Source: an uncultured Gammaproteobacteria bacterium
GTDB taxonomy: Bacteria; Pseudomonadota; Gammaproteobacteria; Pseudomonadales; DT-91
Assembly: GCA_929200485.1 (NCBI GenBank)
Contig: CAKMZU010000097.1
Location: 1-10,220 of the forward strand
Length of the DNA: 10,220 bases
Direction: 5' to 3'
A model generated the notes under the pieces. That model made no database searches, was not told the DNA's origin, and was given only the letters and a program-made list of their open reading frames with translations. Positions 1 through 7,790 of this stretch are shown piece after piece (position 1 is the stretch's first letter; every line of letters starts with the position of its first letter). The position numbers were made by a program, and so were the translations under genes.

Positions 1-328
<328 letters not shown>

Positions 329-362
329 TAGATAATTATTATTAGTTCATATGTTAGCAGGG

Positions 363-423
363 TTATAACAATGCGCATCACAGGATCGTCGCTGCGCTCC
401 TCCCTGTGTGCTTGCGGTTATTG
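363..423 (+). other. attC-like (integron cassette recombination site) structure
   Basis: The outer arms ATAAC (365-369) and GTTAT (417-421) pair. Next come two unpaired spacers of exactly 5 bases each (370-374 and 412-416). Then GCATCACAGG (375-384) pairs with CCTGTGTGC (403-411), leaving one extra T (378) unpaired. The tip loop is 18 bases and contains the CGCTGCGCTCC type of sequence often seen in attC sites. Paired R boxes, a symmetric unpaired central spacer, L boxes and an extrahelical base in one arm are the defining architecture of attC. Against it, the right box GTTATTG departs from the GTTRRRY core consensus, no integrase or second clear cassette is visible, and the neighbouring tubulin gene is large for a cassette. 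The extra base lies in the left arm, which suggests plus orientation, but this is uncertain. Confidence 0.45.
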
Positions 424-479
424 AGAAGGTAAGCAGGCTAGCGCATCACCTTTCAATAACTTCAGGGTGATCAAGTTAT
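417..479. repeat. Two further chained inverted repeats sharing GTTAT/ATAAC ends
   Basis: Bases 417-430 pair with 448-460: GTTATTGA with TCAATAAC, then AAGGT with ACCTT, with G425 bulged. This gives a 13-bp stem with a 17-base loop. Its right end overlaps a third dyad, ATAACTT (456-462) with AAGTTAT (473-479). The first stem shares its GTTATTG with the attC-like structure, so the foldings are mutually exclusive. GCGCATCAC occurs at 373-381 and again at 441-449 in the same orientation. There is no long T-run on either side, so these do not look like ordinary terminators. Confidence 0.6.
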
Positions 480-506
480 CTGTTTTCAATGAGTTCATAT
501 CTTGTC

Positions 507-532
507 AAAAGACGTTTAATAGTATAAACGTC
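507..532 (-). terminator. Probable intrinsic terminator of the tubulin-like gene
   Basis: GACGTTTA (511-518) and TAAACGTC (525-532) form a perfect 8-bp stem with a 6-base loop. On the minus strand the stem is followed directly by TTTTG. It lies about 33 bases past the TAG stop (567-565) of the leftward tubulin-like gene. The stem is AT-rich and the T-run short, so termination may be only partial. Confidence 0.55.
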
Positions 533-564
533 GTTGCCGCTCATCTATGAATAAAGTACTAAAC

Positions 565-2817
565 CTAATCAATTTTTTGAATGCTATTCACACCCGTACT
601 TTTATTCGTCTGGCGTCGTTTGGTTAACGACAATGCACTGATTTTGCTTATTTTATGATTGTACATTTGTTTAATGTATTTGATAGATTTAAGCACGGTA
701 TCAATGTCCAGGCGTATGTCATCAATAGAAATAAAATCAGACTCTGGAAGTAGCTCTCGGTATTTGCGTTCATACATAGGTTTAATGGCTTGCCAATTGG
801 TATCCAGGATTTTTGATGGATCTTCATGAGGATATAACAAAGAGGCTAGTTCATGGTCTTCAATATCTTCACCGTGAATGTAGTTAATAATGGCGTTCTC
901 GACAGCATCGGTAAATTGATATTGTGTTTTAGTAAAGCAGCGTTTGATATAAGCAACCATTAAAGTAATAAAGTCATCGCTTAAACAAGGGCTTTTTGCA
1001 ATAAGAATGGTTAAAGAAATATTCTTGGATGCACCCATGACTAGGGCATAACGCTTTAATGTTGTGTTTGGAAATAAGCCATTTAATTGATATTTAAGCT
1101 GATTTAACGCGCTATAGGAGAATCGATAATTTTTAGGTAGAGAGATTATCGTTACCACAGATGAGCAGTTTTCAAAAAACGGCAACTCTTTTAGTACTTC
1201 AGGATTTAAGTGATTGTCCTGATAATCTTTCATCATTTGACGGTAAAGTTCTGCTTCGGTAGGTAATAAACTAATCCCTTCAATGGCGTTGGTTAGTTCA
1301 TTAAAGTGAGGTAAAGAGAGCGCGCGAACCAATAGATCATTGATATTTAACTGCTCATTGTTACGCGCTGCATTCTGGCCATTGCTCATCTGCTGAGCAG
1401 GTGAGTGAACGGCCATCTCGGCATAGGCAATACCGACGGGGCCCGCTAGACTCATAAACAGATCATTGGCATCGAGTCGTATCGTATCGGCTATGTCGAT
1501 ACCTGCCTGTTTAAAATAGTCTTCATCGTAATCTGACGTTAACGCTTGAGCCGTTAAAATATTAAAGATTTGTTGTGAAATATACTCATTAGCATAACGT
1601 TCCATTCGGTTAACATCGATGCCATGAGCTTGCTGGTCATTGTTTTCTTCAGCGTAGCGCATAATGTCGTTGGAAATAAGTAACATGGCATTCCAGGGAC
1701 GTAAGCGATCCATAAAGCTGTTATGACCCGTTTGGTTGTGATTGGGGTGATTGTAAGAAAAATCCCATTCTTCTGAGAGATATTTACAAAGCAGTCGGCC
1801 AGTATTGATATAAAGCGCTTCTGAAATCTCAAGTCGCTCACGCGACAAATTGGGCAGGATACAGATACCTGCACTAAAAATAGGTTCAAAAACAAAGGAT
1901 TGGCGCTGGCTCTTCGAAGACTTGCTTTGGTGATTTTGAAAAGTTTTACTCATGTAGGCATACTGCTGGGCCATCCCAAATTCTGATGCCATGCCTGAAC
2001 CTGTACCGCCACCTGCGCTGAAAATATAAAAGAATAAACGCGATTGATTGGCTTTAATGCCGCATGAGTCAATCAAATAGGAGTGATAATCTTTCCATCG
2101 GTAGTCGCTGAATTGATGCGGGTTCTTTTGTAAGATGATTTTGGCTAAATATTGACCAAGGATGGGGGCGTTACCCGCACCACCTGCATGAATTTCAGCC
2201 AGATTCATGATCTGCATTTTTCGATAATTTTGCAGGAAGCGTTTTTTATCTGTGGTCGTTGTATAAGCAATTCGACCACGGATGTCTTTATCGAGGTCGC
2301 CCAACATCACAATGGGCTCAATTAAAAACAACGGGTTAAATTGATTACCTTGATCATGGCTATGAAATAATCTTGAAAGAAAACTCGATCCATCATTATC
2401 CAATGCTTTCAGTTTTTCTTCATCATCAAGAAGATACAGTTGCCTCGCTTCATAAACGAGCTTGGCTACGTTGAGCGCGATATTGGATCCGCATCGGCCA
2501 AAACCTACGAGGCAAACGGACGGAAACTGAGGTAAAGGATGATCTTCGTTATCATCTGAATAGGAAATCATTTCTCGAAAGCTGTCTAATTGATCGAGAA
2601 TACGTTTCTGATCAGCATCGGTATAAAAGACGTTGGTGTTTATTTTAGGGATGACAGGAAGATTTTGATCGTTGCTCCCTGAAGTATAGAAGCGTCTGTC
2701 AGCAGCAGGGTTGAACAGCGGAATATGCTTAAACGAATCAGTATTATCTTTTTCATCAGTCATAGAGGGTACATCCTTTATGTCAGCTTTTTTTAGATCT
2801 TTGGATCTAAAAGCCAT
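565..2817 (-). CDS. Divergent tubulin/FtsZ-superfamily GTPase, 750 residues
   Basis: Seen: after a polar N-terminal extension of about 95 residues, a nucleotide-binding fold begins with VCLVGFGRCGSN (101-112), the counterpart of the FtsZ G-rich first loop. HAGGAGNAP (210-218) matches the FtsZ GAGANP loop, and SAGGGTGSG (267-275) is the tubulin/FtsZ signature. PWNAMLLISND (374-384) resembles the FtsZ segment ending in PND. RLDANDL (447-453) aligns with the FtsZ T7 loop NVDFADV and keeps both aspartates (D449, D452). A second domain (about 490-720) and a basic tail follow. FtsZ is about 380 residues with its G-box close to the N-terminus, so this is a different family, possibly of the FtsZ-like (FtsZl) or Tubulin_2 type. 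Inference: GTP-dependent polymerisation in the cytoplasm, perhaps in membrane remodelling. TCCTTT (2821-2826, AAAGGA on the minus strand) is only 3 bases from ATG 2817. Met19 (2763) is an alternative start, with AAAGGA 10 bases upstream. Confidence 0.85.
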   Translation of the reverse strand: MAFRSKDLKKADIKDVPSMTDEKDNTDSFKHIPLFNPAADRRFYTSGSNDQNLPVIPKINTNVFYTDADQKRILDQLDSFREMISYSDDNEDHPLPQFPSVCLVGFGRCGSNIALNVAKLVYEARQLYLLDDEEKLKALDNDGSSFLSRLFHSHDQGNQFNPLFLIEPIVMLGDLDKDIRGRIAYTTTTDKKRFLQNYRKMQIMNLAEIHAGGAGNAPILGQYLAKIILQKNPHQFSDYRWKDYHSYLIDSCGIKANQSRLFFYIFSAGGGTGSGMASEFGMAQQYAYMSKTFQNHQSKSSKSQRQSFVFEPIFSAGICILPNLSRERLEISEALYINTGRLLCKYLSEEWDFSYNHPNHNQTGHNSFMDRLRPWNAMLLISNDIMRYAEENNDQQAHGIDVNRMERYANEYISQQIFNILTAQALTSDYDEDYFKQAGIDIADTIRLDANDLFMSLAGPVGIAYAEMAVHSPAQQMSNGQNAARNNEQLNINDLLVRALSLPHFNELTNAIEGISLLPTEAELYRQMMKDYQDNHLNPEVLKELPFFENCSSVVTIISLPKNYRFSYSALNQLKYQLNGLFPNTTLKRYALVMGASKNISLTILIAKSPCLSDDFITLMVAYIKRCFTKTQYQFTDAVENAIINYIHGEDIEDHELASLLYPHEDPSKILDTNWQAIKPMYERKYRELLPESDFISIDDIRLDIDTVLKSIKYIKQMYNHKISKISALSLTKRRQTNKSTGVNSIQKID

Positions 2818-3310
2818 GCTTCCTTTAAATAAGTTTATTTATTCTTTCATTTTCTTTCATTTTTAGTTTTACAGCCTTATTTTTTTGGTATTCATTGCTT
2901 CAGTAAATATTAAATATCTGTAAGTAAAAATATTGAGGTTGTTTTTCTAATATCGTTATTGCTCTTTGAGTTTACTTTCGAGTTTGTTTCGCATCATGAT
3001 TTTTTGATCAAAGGTTGATTTATCAATGTTTCAATAGTGTAGGTGAAAAAAATAAAATAACTTAATATTAAATACACTTTGTTTAAAAAAATTGTTATGT
3101 GCTTGTATTTTAAGTATTTAATCGTTTTTTGTATTTTTTAAATGACTATAAGTAATCTAACCTAATGAAATATAATGTATATTTTCAATTTGATTGTAAG
3201 AGAAAATATTTCTTATTCTTTTTCTTTCTAATTTCTAAACTTTCCGATTGTTGATCAATAACTATACTGTTTAAACCATTTAAAAATTTCCAATAATATC
3301 AGGATTCAAA
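2818..3310. other. AT-rich divergent intergenic region
   Basis: This 493-base spacer separates the leftward tubulin-like gene from the rightward lipoprotein gene, so it must hold both promoters. It is strongly A/T-rich and I see no credible small gene in it. Recognisable elements are the palindrome TTGATCAA at 3004-3011 and again at 3251-3258, the related dyad TTGATTTATCAA at 3015-3026, and a tandem TTCTTTCAT at 2842-2850 and 2852-2860, just upstream of the tubulin start. I could not pick a convincing leftward promoter. Confidence 0.6.
3241..3268 (+). promoter_or_regulatory. Possible sigma70 promoter of the lipoprotein gene
   Basis: TATACT (3263-3268) matches five of six bases of the -10 consensus and lies about 40 bases before the start codon. 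TTTCCG (3241-3246), 16 bases upstream, is only a weak -35. The palindrome TTGATCAA (3251-3258) lies in the spacer between them, where a bound repressor would block polymerase. Confidence 0.35.
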
Positions 3311-4750
3311 ATGATTAGAGTTGCCTCTGTTGTTGTATTCCTATGTGCGTTATACATTACTGGTTGTTCCAATTTCAAAATTGCCAATAGTCACCTTATT
3401 AAAGCTGAAGCTTATCGCAAAGTTAAAACCGAAAATATCTCTGCAGTTGAAGCGATTTATCAAGCAACGGATAAGTTAAATGAAGCCAAAAAAACGGATC
3501 TTACATTTTATTCTCCTTTGCACTTAAAGAGAGCAGAAGAAAAAATTTCTCGAGCGAATTCCTTGCTCCGTTTACGTTCTTCAAAACGTAGTCGTCTCTC
3601 TGCTGCAACGACGGCCATCGAAGCCATTAAAATTATCGAAGCAGCCAGTGATAATAAGAAAAAAGTAGAAGAAACATTGGCAGATGTATTAGCACAAAAA
3701 ACCCTTCTGGATTCGATGACTATTGATGAATCAATGGTTGAGAACTATCAAATTGGTATGAATAAAATTGGTCAATTAGTGCGTTTAGTTGAACAGGATA
3801 AAGTTGAGCGTTTAAGTGTGTTACAGCCTCAAGTTGTCAGCTATCTTAATCGATTGGAGGCGAAGGTCACCAAAGCAAGTGCACTGGCTAAAACCAAAGA
3901 GATGCTTTTAAAAGCAAAAGGGATTCATGCTCAGCGTTTTGCAAAATCAACCTATCTCAGTGCTGTTGAAACTTATAAAAAGGCAGTCGTTTATATTGAT
4001 GTAAACTATAAAGATAAAGCGGCTGTTACAGTTAAAGCGGATGAAGCCTTTTTAGCTGCATCTCATGCTTTCTTTGTCGCACTGGAATCGCAAAAAATTG
4101 TACAATCTGATGCTGCCACCATTGAGCAATATATTCTTGAGGTTCAAGCATATTTAACCCATATAAATAAGCAGCTAGGTATTGATAACCTGTTAAATCA
4201 TTCGTTAAAAAAACAAGCGGAATTAATTCACGATGCTATTGGGTTAAAAAGCCAGCTTCAATTGAAGCAAATGACAGAAAAAGCGGAAGCTGAGTCCATG
4301 TTATCAGACAGTGCTGATACCAAAGTTGAGTCCGATGAGTCAACCATCTCTGCTGAAGCCCCAGCTAAGCCAGAAGAAAAGCCTCAGCATGTTTCTTCAT
4401 CCAAACCATCTGCTAAATCCCAAGAATCTGAATTAGAAGAATCTAAATTAGAGCAACCTAAGTTAAAACAAAAGGTTGATATGGCGCCATTAGTTAAAAC
4501 AAACGTTGAAAAAACAACCCCTGAATCAACAGTTGAGGCTGAAGTGACAGTCTCAACTGTTGATGTTAAGCCAAAAGAAAAGGCAGACCCCATAAAATCT
4601 ACATCGACTGATAAAGTCGCCCCTGTTGTTGAGAAATCAGACGTTACTTCGGTTTCGTCTGACTCAGCTATTTCTGAATCATCAGAGCCATCAGAATCTG
4701 AAGATAAAGTGATAGATGAGATGAAAGTTGTTACTAAAGTGATTGATTAA
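3311..4750 (+). CDS. Alpha-helical outer-membrane-type lipoprotein with acidic low-complexity tail
   Basis: Residues 1-19 (MIRVASVVVFLCALYITGC) are a lipoprotein signal peptide with lipobox ITGC. C19 would be lipidated, and S20 at +2 predicts outer-membrane sorting. Residues 20 to about 325 are rich in A, K, E, L and Q, with helical repeats such as a Leu/Arg-rich stretch near 85-95 and K/A/E segments around 190-240. This looks like a periplasmic helical-bundle or coiled-coil protein, loosely like DUF4398-type lipoproteins. From about 325 to the end it is mostly S, E, K, P, T and V and likely disordered, perhaps spanning the periplasm or contacting peptidoglycan. AGGA (3301-3304) sits 6 bases before ATG and supports the start. 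It is transcribed away from the tubulin-like gene. I do not recognise a specific family, and no enzyme motif is visible. Confidence 0.8.
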   Translation: MIRVASVVVFLCALYITGCSNFKIANSHLIKAEAYRKVKTENISAVEAIYQATDKLNEAKKTDLTFYSPLHLKRAEEKISRANSLLRLRSSKRSRLSAATTAIEAIKIIEAASDNKKKVEETLADVLAQKTLLDSMTIDESMVENYQIGMNKIGQLVRLVEQDKVERLSVLQPQVVSYLNRLEAKVTKASALAKTKEMLLKAKGIHAQRFAKSTYLSAVETYKKAVVYIDVNYKDKAAVTVKADEAFLAASHAFFVALESQKIVQSDAATIEQYILEVQAYLTHINKQLGIDNLLNHSLKKQAELIHDAIGLKSQLQLKQMTEKAEAESMLSDSADTKVESDESTISAEAPAKPEEKPQHVSSSKPSAKSQESELEESKLEQPKLKQKVDMAPLVKTNVEKTTPESTVEAEVTVSTVDVKPKEKADPIKSTSTDKVAPVVEKSDVTSVSSDSAISESSEPSESEDKVIDEMKVVTKVID

Positions 4751-4822
4751 TTGATAGTCGCTTTTGCTCAATGAGAGTATCCCACTGCTTCTAGCCATTT
4801 CTCCTCCGAAAGGTAGTTAATT

Positions 4823-4839
4823 TGAAATCATAGATTTCA
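4823..4839. repeat. Short perfect hairpin upstream of the phosphate-operon promoter
   Basis: TGAAATC (4823-4829) and GATTTCA (4833-4839) are perfect inverted repeats around ATA. The dyad lies 25 bases before the first Pho-box-like repeat and 73 bases after the lipoprotein gene. No T-run follows directly, so it is not a convincing terminator. It could be an operator or chance in AT-rich DNA. Confidence 0.35.
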
Positions 4840-4863
4840 CGTTAAGTATCTTTAGATTGTTTT

Positions 4864-4908
4864 TTGACACAAAATCTTCACCCAAACGTCATAATCCATC
4901 GTTATATT
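4864..4908 (+). promoter_or_regulatory. Pho-box-type promoter of the receptor-phytase-phoX operon
   Basis: Three copies of a degenerate CTGTCAT-like heptamer occur at exact 11-base steps: TTGACAC (4864-4870), TCTTCAC (4875-4881) and ACGTCAT (4886-4892). Eleven-base phasing is the hallmark of PhoB sites. TATATT (4903-4908) follows the last repeat with a gap of 10 bases, the spacing known for Pho promoters, where PhoB replaces the -35 contact. The predicted transcript start is near 4915. Individual repeats match the E. coli consensus only partly, so the call rests on phasing, spacing and the phosphate-related genes downstream. Confidence 0.6.
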
Positions 4909-4930
4909 TGCCACTCTGATCTCATGAGTA

Positions 4931-7684
4931 ATGATGGATAAGAATAATATGGCGGTAAAATCTTCCTCGATGATGACAAAACTGTTACTGAGCGGTTTAA
5001 GTGTGTTGTCATTACCTGCGCTATCAGATGCTGTGGTTAAAGGGCAAGTGACCATAGCTAACCAATCGGACTTTGAAAGTGCTGAAGTTCGTATTAAAGA
5101 GCTGAATCTGACCAGCTCGACTGACAGCTTGGGGCAATTTATTTTTCCTTCGGTTCAATCGGGATCTTATACCTTAGTAATTAACGCTTTAGGATTTAAG
5201 CCTCTCTCAATTCCTATTGTGGTTGCTGATGCATTAATAGATAAGAAGATAGCACTCGAACCAGAGTCAAACACTGAAGAGGTCTTGGTGTATGGTCAAG
5301 CTGCAGCGTTAAGTTCAGCTATCAATCAAACCCGCCAAGCCGATGGTGTGATTGATGTTATTGATACGAAGTCGATGGGCGATTTTCCTGACCAAAATAT
5401 TAGTGAGTCCTTACAGCGTTTACCGGGCGTCAGTATTCAACGCGATCAGGGTGAAGGGCGTTACGTCAGTGTGCGCGGATTAAATCCTGATTACAATTCA
5501 GTCAGTGTCAATGGCATCAGCTTGCCTTCTCCTGAGGCCGATACTCGATCGGTTGCACTGGATGTTATCCCTAATGATTTGATTGGCTCTGTCACCGTCG
5601 ATAAAACCATTACTCCTGATAAAGATGCCGACGCTTTAGGCGGTGCAATAAATATTAAAAGCCTCAGTGGTTTTGATCGTGAAGGCTTTAGTTATAAAGT
5701 TTATGCCGATGCAAGTTACAACGACCTTGTTAATGATACGAGTCCAAAGCTTGGGTTAACGCTAACGGATCGAATGAGTTTTTTTGGCAAAGAAGATGCG
5801 CTGGGTGTGGCATTTTCATCGTCTTACTATCATCGTAATTTTGGTTCCGACAATGTCGAAACTGGCGGTAAATGGTCTTTTGATGAAGCTCAGCTTGAAG
5901 GTCTCGAAGAAATGGAGCAACGGGATTATACCATTACTCGTGAGCGCCTAGGGTTTGGATTAAATGTTGATTTACGCTACTTCGACAATACCCATCTTTA
6001 TTTCCGCACCCTTTATTCCTCTTTTACTGATGATGAAGAGCGTTTCGCGAATAAATTTGAATTTGGTGATCCACTGATGCCAGGTGACATTGCGGAAGAA
6101 GTTGAAGTGACTAGAGAATTGAAAAACCGAGAAGAAACGCAGATTATTCAGTCGTATGCTCTAGGCGGTGAGTCGCGCCTTGATCACTGGATCATTGATT
6201 ATCGTTATGGTTATTCTGAAGCAAAAGAAGATGAAACGATGCATATCGACGGCGCTGCATTTAAAGCAGAGTATGGTGCGGATGCAGGTATTGGTTTTTC
6301 TAACAGCCAAAAGCCAAAAATTACTTCAGTCGCTAATATTAACGCACCTTCTGATTACGAATTCGACAAAATTGAAATGGCGGAAGCGGATGCAACTGAC
6401 ACTCAGCAAGTGTTTAACTTAAATGTGGCACACGAGTTTTTTATTGCTGATAAACCGAGTGTTGTTAAGTTTGGTACAAAAATAAGCTTGAGAGAAAAGA
6501 TCGCTGAAGAAACCGTTATTGAATACTCTGAGGGTGATAATGGGCTACCCAATAACAAGCTAGATGCTTTTGTTGCTGCAAAACCCGATTATTCCCTGGG
6601 TGATTTTGGCAACGGTATCAGTAAAGATCGCTTAATGGAGGCTCTGCCTTTATTGGAAGCCGAAGAAGATTTGGAAAAATCTGCTATTGGCGATTACACC
6701 ATTAATGAAGATATTGTTGCTGCCTATGCAATGATGCGCATGGATATTGATCACCTGCGTTTGATTGCAGGGGCTCGCTATGAAGGTACAGAGCGTTCAT
6801 TAACCGGTAAGCGTTTTGATGAAGATGCTGAAGAAGTCGTTGCGACTCAATATAAATCTGATGATCACCATATCTTACCGGCGGTGATTGCCAAGTATGA
6901 ACTTAACGATTCGTCGGTGCTTCGAGCCGCGTGGACTAATACCTTGGCAAGGCCGACGTTTGAGCAGCTATCCCCCGGTGCTTTACTTAAAGTCGAAGAT
7001 GAAGAAGGCGAGTCGGGTAACCCGCAGTTGGATACCATGACCTCATCGAATATGGATATCGGTTTCGCTTGGTATCCGGATGACGTCAGTGTTGTCTCGG
7101 TTGGTTTATTTTATAAACAAATTGAGAACTTCATTTACAAAACGGAATTAGACAGTGGCACATTAGGATTTCAAGAAGGTCTGGCCATGGAAACCTGGAA
7201 AAATGGTGAAAGTGCAAGCCTAATGGGCGCCGAGTTTAGTGCCTCGCATCAGTTTGATTTTGGTCTGTTATTGTCAGCGAATGCAACCTTGATCGACAGT
7301 AACGCAACACTGGAATGGCTGGATGATGATACCGTTAACTCTCGAGATATTCGTTTGCCGGGTCAATCAGATTTTGTCGCTAATCTGTTGATTGGATATG
7401 AATATGATCGTTACTCGGTTCGGTTAAGCGGAAATTACCAGTCCTTGATCCTTGATGAAGTCGAAGACATTACATCAAAAGTCCATGATATTTACATTGA
7501 TAACAATATGCACTGGGATTTCGTCGCAAAAGCACGCATATTAAAAAGCCTTAGCGCAACATTTAAGGTGAGTAATTTAACCGATGAATCTTACTATGCC
7601 TATCAATATAAATCAGAATACAACTATCAATATGAAAATTATGGCCGTACCGTTCAGTTAGGTTTCGAATTGGCCGATTTCTAA
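4931..7684 (+). CDS. TonB-dependent outer-membrane receptor, phytate/organophosphate locus
   Basis: A full-length receptor of 917 residues. A signal peptide ends near ALSDA (30-34). Residues 36-110 form a carboxypeptidase-regulatory-like beta domain, with the typical G-Q-F-x-F-P and G-Y/F-K turns. A TonB-box-like EEVLVYG (116-122) precedes the plug (about 135-245), which has the motifs ISESLQRLPGVSIQR (157-171), YVSVRGLNP (178-186) and GGAINIKS (237-244). The remainder is the 22-strand-type barrel, ending in an aromatic F. It resembles the large TIGR01782-type receptors common in Alteromonadales, Xanthomonads and Caulobacter. The phytase next door suggests import of phytate or its breakdown products, or of a phosphate-bound metal; this is inference. 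The start is uncertain: ATG 4931 has almost no Shine-Dalgarno, while ATG 4949 (residue 7) has purine-rich GGATAAGA (4936-4943) before it. Both keep the signal peptide. Confidence 0.92.
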   Translation: MMDKNNMAVKSSSMMTKLLLSGLSVLSLPALSDAVVKGQVTIANQSDFESAEVRIKELNLTSSTDSLGQFIFPSVQSGSYTLVINALGFKPLSIPIVVADALIDKKIALEPESNTEEVLVYGQAAALSSAINQTRQADGVIDVIDTKSMGDFPDQNISESLQRLPGVSIQRDQGEGRYVSVRGLNPDYNSVSVNGISLPSPEADTRSVALDVIPNDLIGSVTVDKTITPDKDADALGGAINIKSLSGFDREGFSYKVYADASYNDLVNDTSPKLGLTLTDRMSFFGKEDALGVAFSSSYYHRNFGSDNVETGGKWSFDEAQLEGLEEMEQRDYTITRERLGFGLNVDLRYFDNTHLYFRTLYSSFTDDEERFANKFEFGDPLMPGDIAEEVEVTRELKNREETQIIQSYALGGESRLDHWIIDYRYGYSEAKEDETMHIDGAAFKAEYGADAGIGFSNSQKPKITSVANINAPSDYEFDKIEMAEADATDTQQVFNLNVAHEFFIADKPSVVKFGTKISLREKIAEETVIEYSEGDNGLPNNKLDAFVAAKPDYSLGDFGNGISKDRLMEALPLLEAEEDLEKSAIGDYTINEDIVAAYAMMRMDIDHLRLIAGARYEGTERSLTGKRFDEDAEEVVATQYKSDDHHILPAVIAKYELNDSSVLRAAWTNTLARPTFEQLSPGALLKVEDEEGESGNPQLDTMTSSNMDIGFAWYPDDVSVVSVGLFYKQIENFIYKTELDSGTLGFQEGLAMETWKNGESASLMGAEFSASHQFDFGLLLSANATLIDSNATLEWLDDDTVNSRDIRLPGQSDFVANLLIGYEYDRYSVRLSGNYQSLILDEVEDITSKVHDIYIDNNMHWDFVAKARILKSLSATFKVSNLTDESYYAYQYKSEYNYQYENYGRTVQLGFELADF

Positions 7685-7721
7685 TCAATAATGTGTTTGA
7701 TCGATAATTAAAAAAGAAATA

Positions 7722-7760
7722 CCTAACACTCAACTGCTATCTGGTGGGTTGAGTTTTAGG
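7722..7760 (+). other. Intercistronic stem-loop between receptor and phytase genes
   Basis: CCTAACACTCAAC (7722-7734) pairs with GTTGAGTTTTAGG (7748-7760): 12 of 13 pairs, with one C/T mismatch and a 13-base loop. It lies 37 bases after the receptor stop and 30 before the phytase start. Only TTT follows on the plus strand, too little for efficient termination, so a leaky terminator or an mRNA-processing/stabilising hairpin fits better. It would favour receptor over phytase expression. On the minus strand a T-rich tract follows, but no minus-strand gene reads into it. Confidence 0.6.
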
Positions 7761-7778
7761 TTTGAAATAACGAAAAAT

Positions 7779-7783
7779 AAAGG
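7779..7783 (+). promoter_or_regulatory. Ribosome binding site that fixes the phytase start
   Basis: AAAGG lies 7 bases before ATG 7791. This favours the ATG over an upstream in-frame TTG at 7749, which would fall inside the stem-loop and place 14 polar residues before the lipoprotein signal peptide. Confidence 0.65.
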
Positions 7784-7790
7784 TTTATCT

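Noticed and set aside
363-479. CRISPR array or tRNA-like structure
   Set aside because: There are no regularly spaced identical repeats and no cloverleaf arms; the structure fits nested inverted repeats and an attC-like site better.
1554-1895. Open frame of 113 codons on the minus strand inside the tubulin-like gene
   Set aside because: Same strand, other frame of a gene with clear family motifs; no recognisable domain of its own.
565-2817. Canonical cell-division ftsZ
   Set aside because: It is about twice the usual length, has a long N-terminal extension and altered G-box and T7 loop residues, and has no ftsA or other division genes beside it.
3015-3026. TTGATTTATCAA as an FNR box
   Set aside because: FNR needs TTGAT-N4-ATCAA; here the half-sites are only 2 bases apart.
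4384-4593. Minus-strand open frame opposite the lipoprotein tail
   Set aside because: It is the complement of a low-complexity S/E/K/V-rich tail, which yields S/T/F-rich nonsense without stops.
4823-4839. Hairpin as terminator of the lipoprotein gene
   Set aside because: The stem is AT-rich and no T-run follows; the nearest T-run (4860-4865) is 20 bases further on and belongs to the Pho-box region.
4852-5055. Minus-strand open frame across the Pho promoter and receptor start
   Set aside because: It covers a clear promoter and the signal-peptide region of the receptor; no motif.
6168-6422. Plus-strand open frame inside the receptor gene
   Set aside because: Shadow of the receptor barrel in another frame.
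7749-7790. TTG start for the phytase adding 14 residues
   Set aside because: It would begin inside the stem-loop, has no good ribosome binding site, and puts polar residues before the lipoprotein signal.
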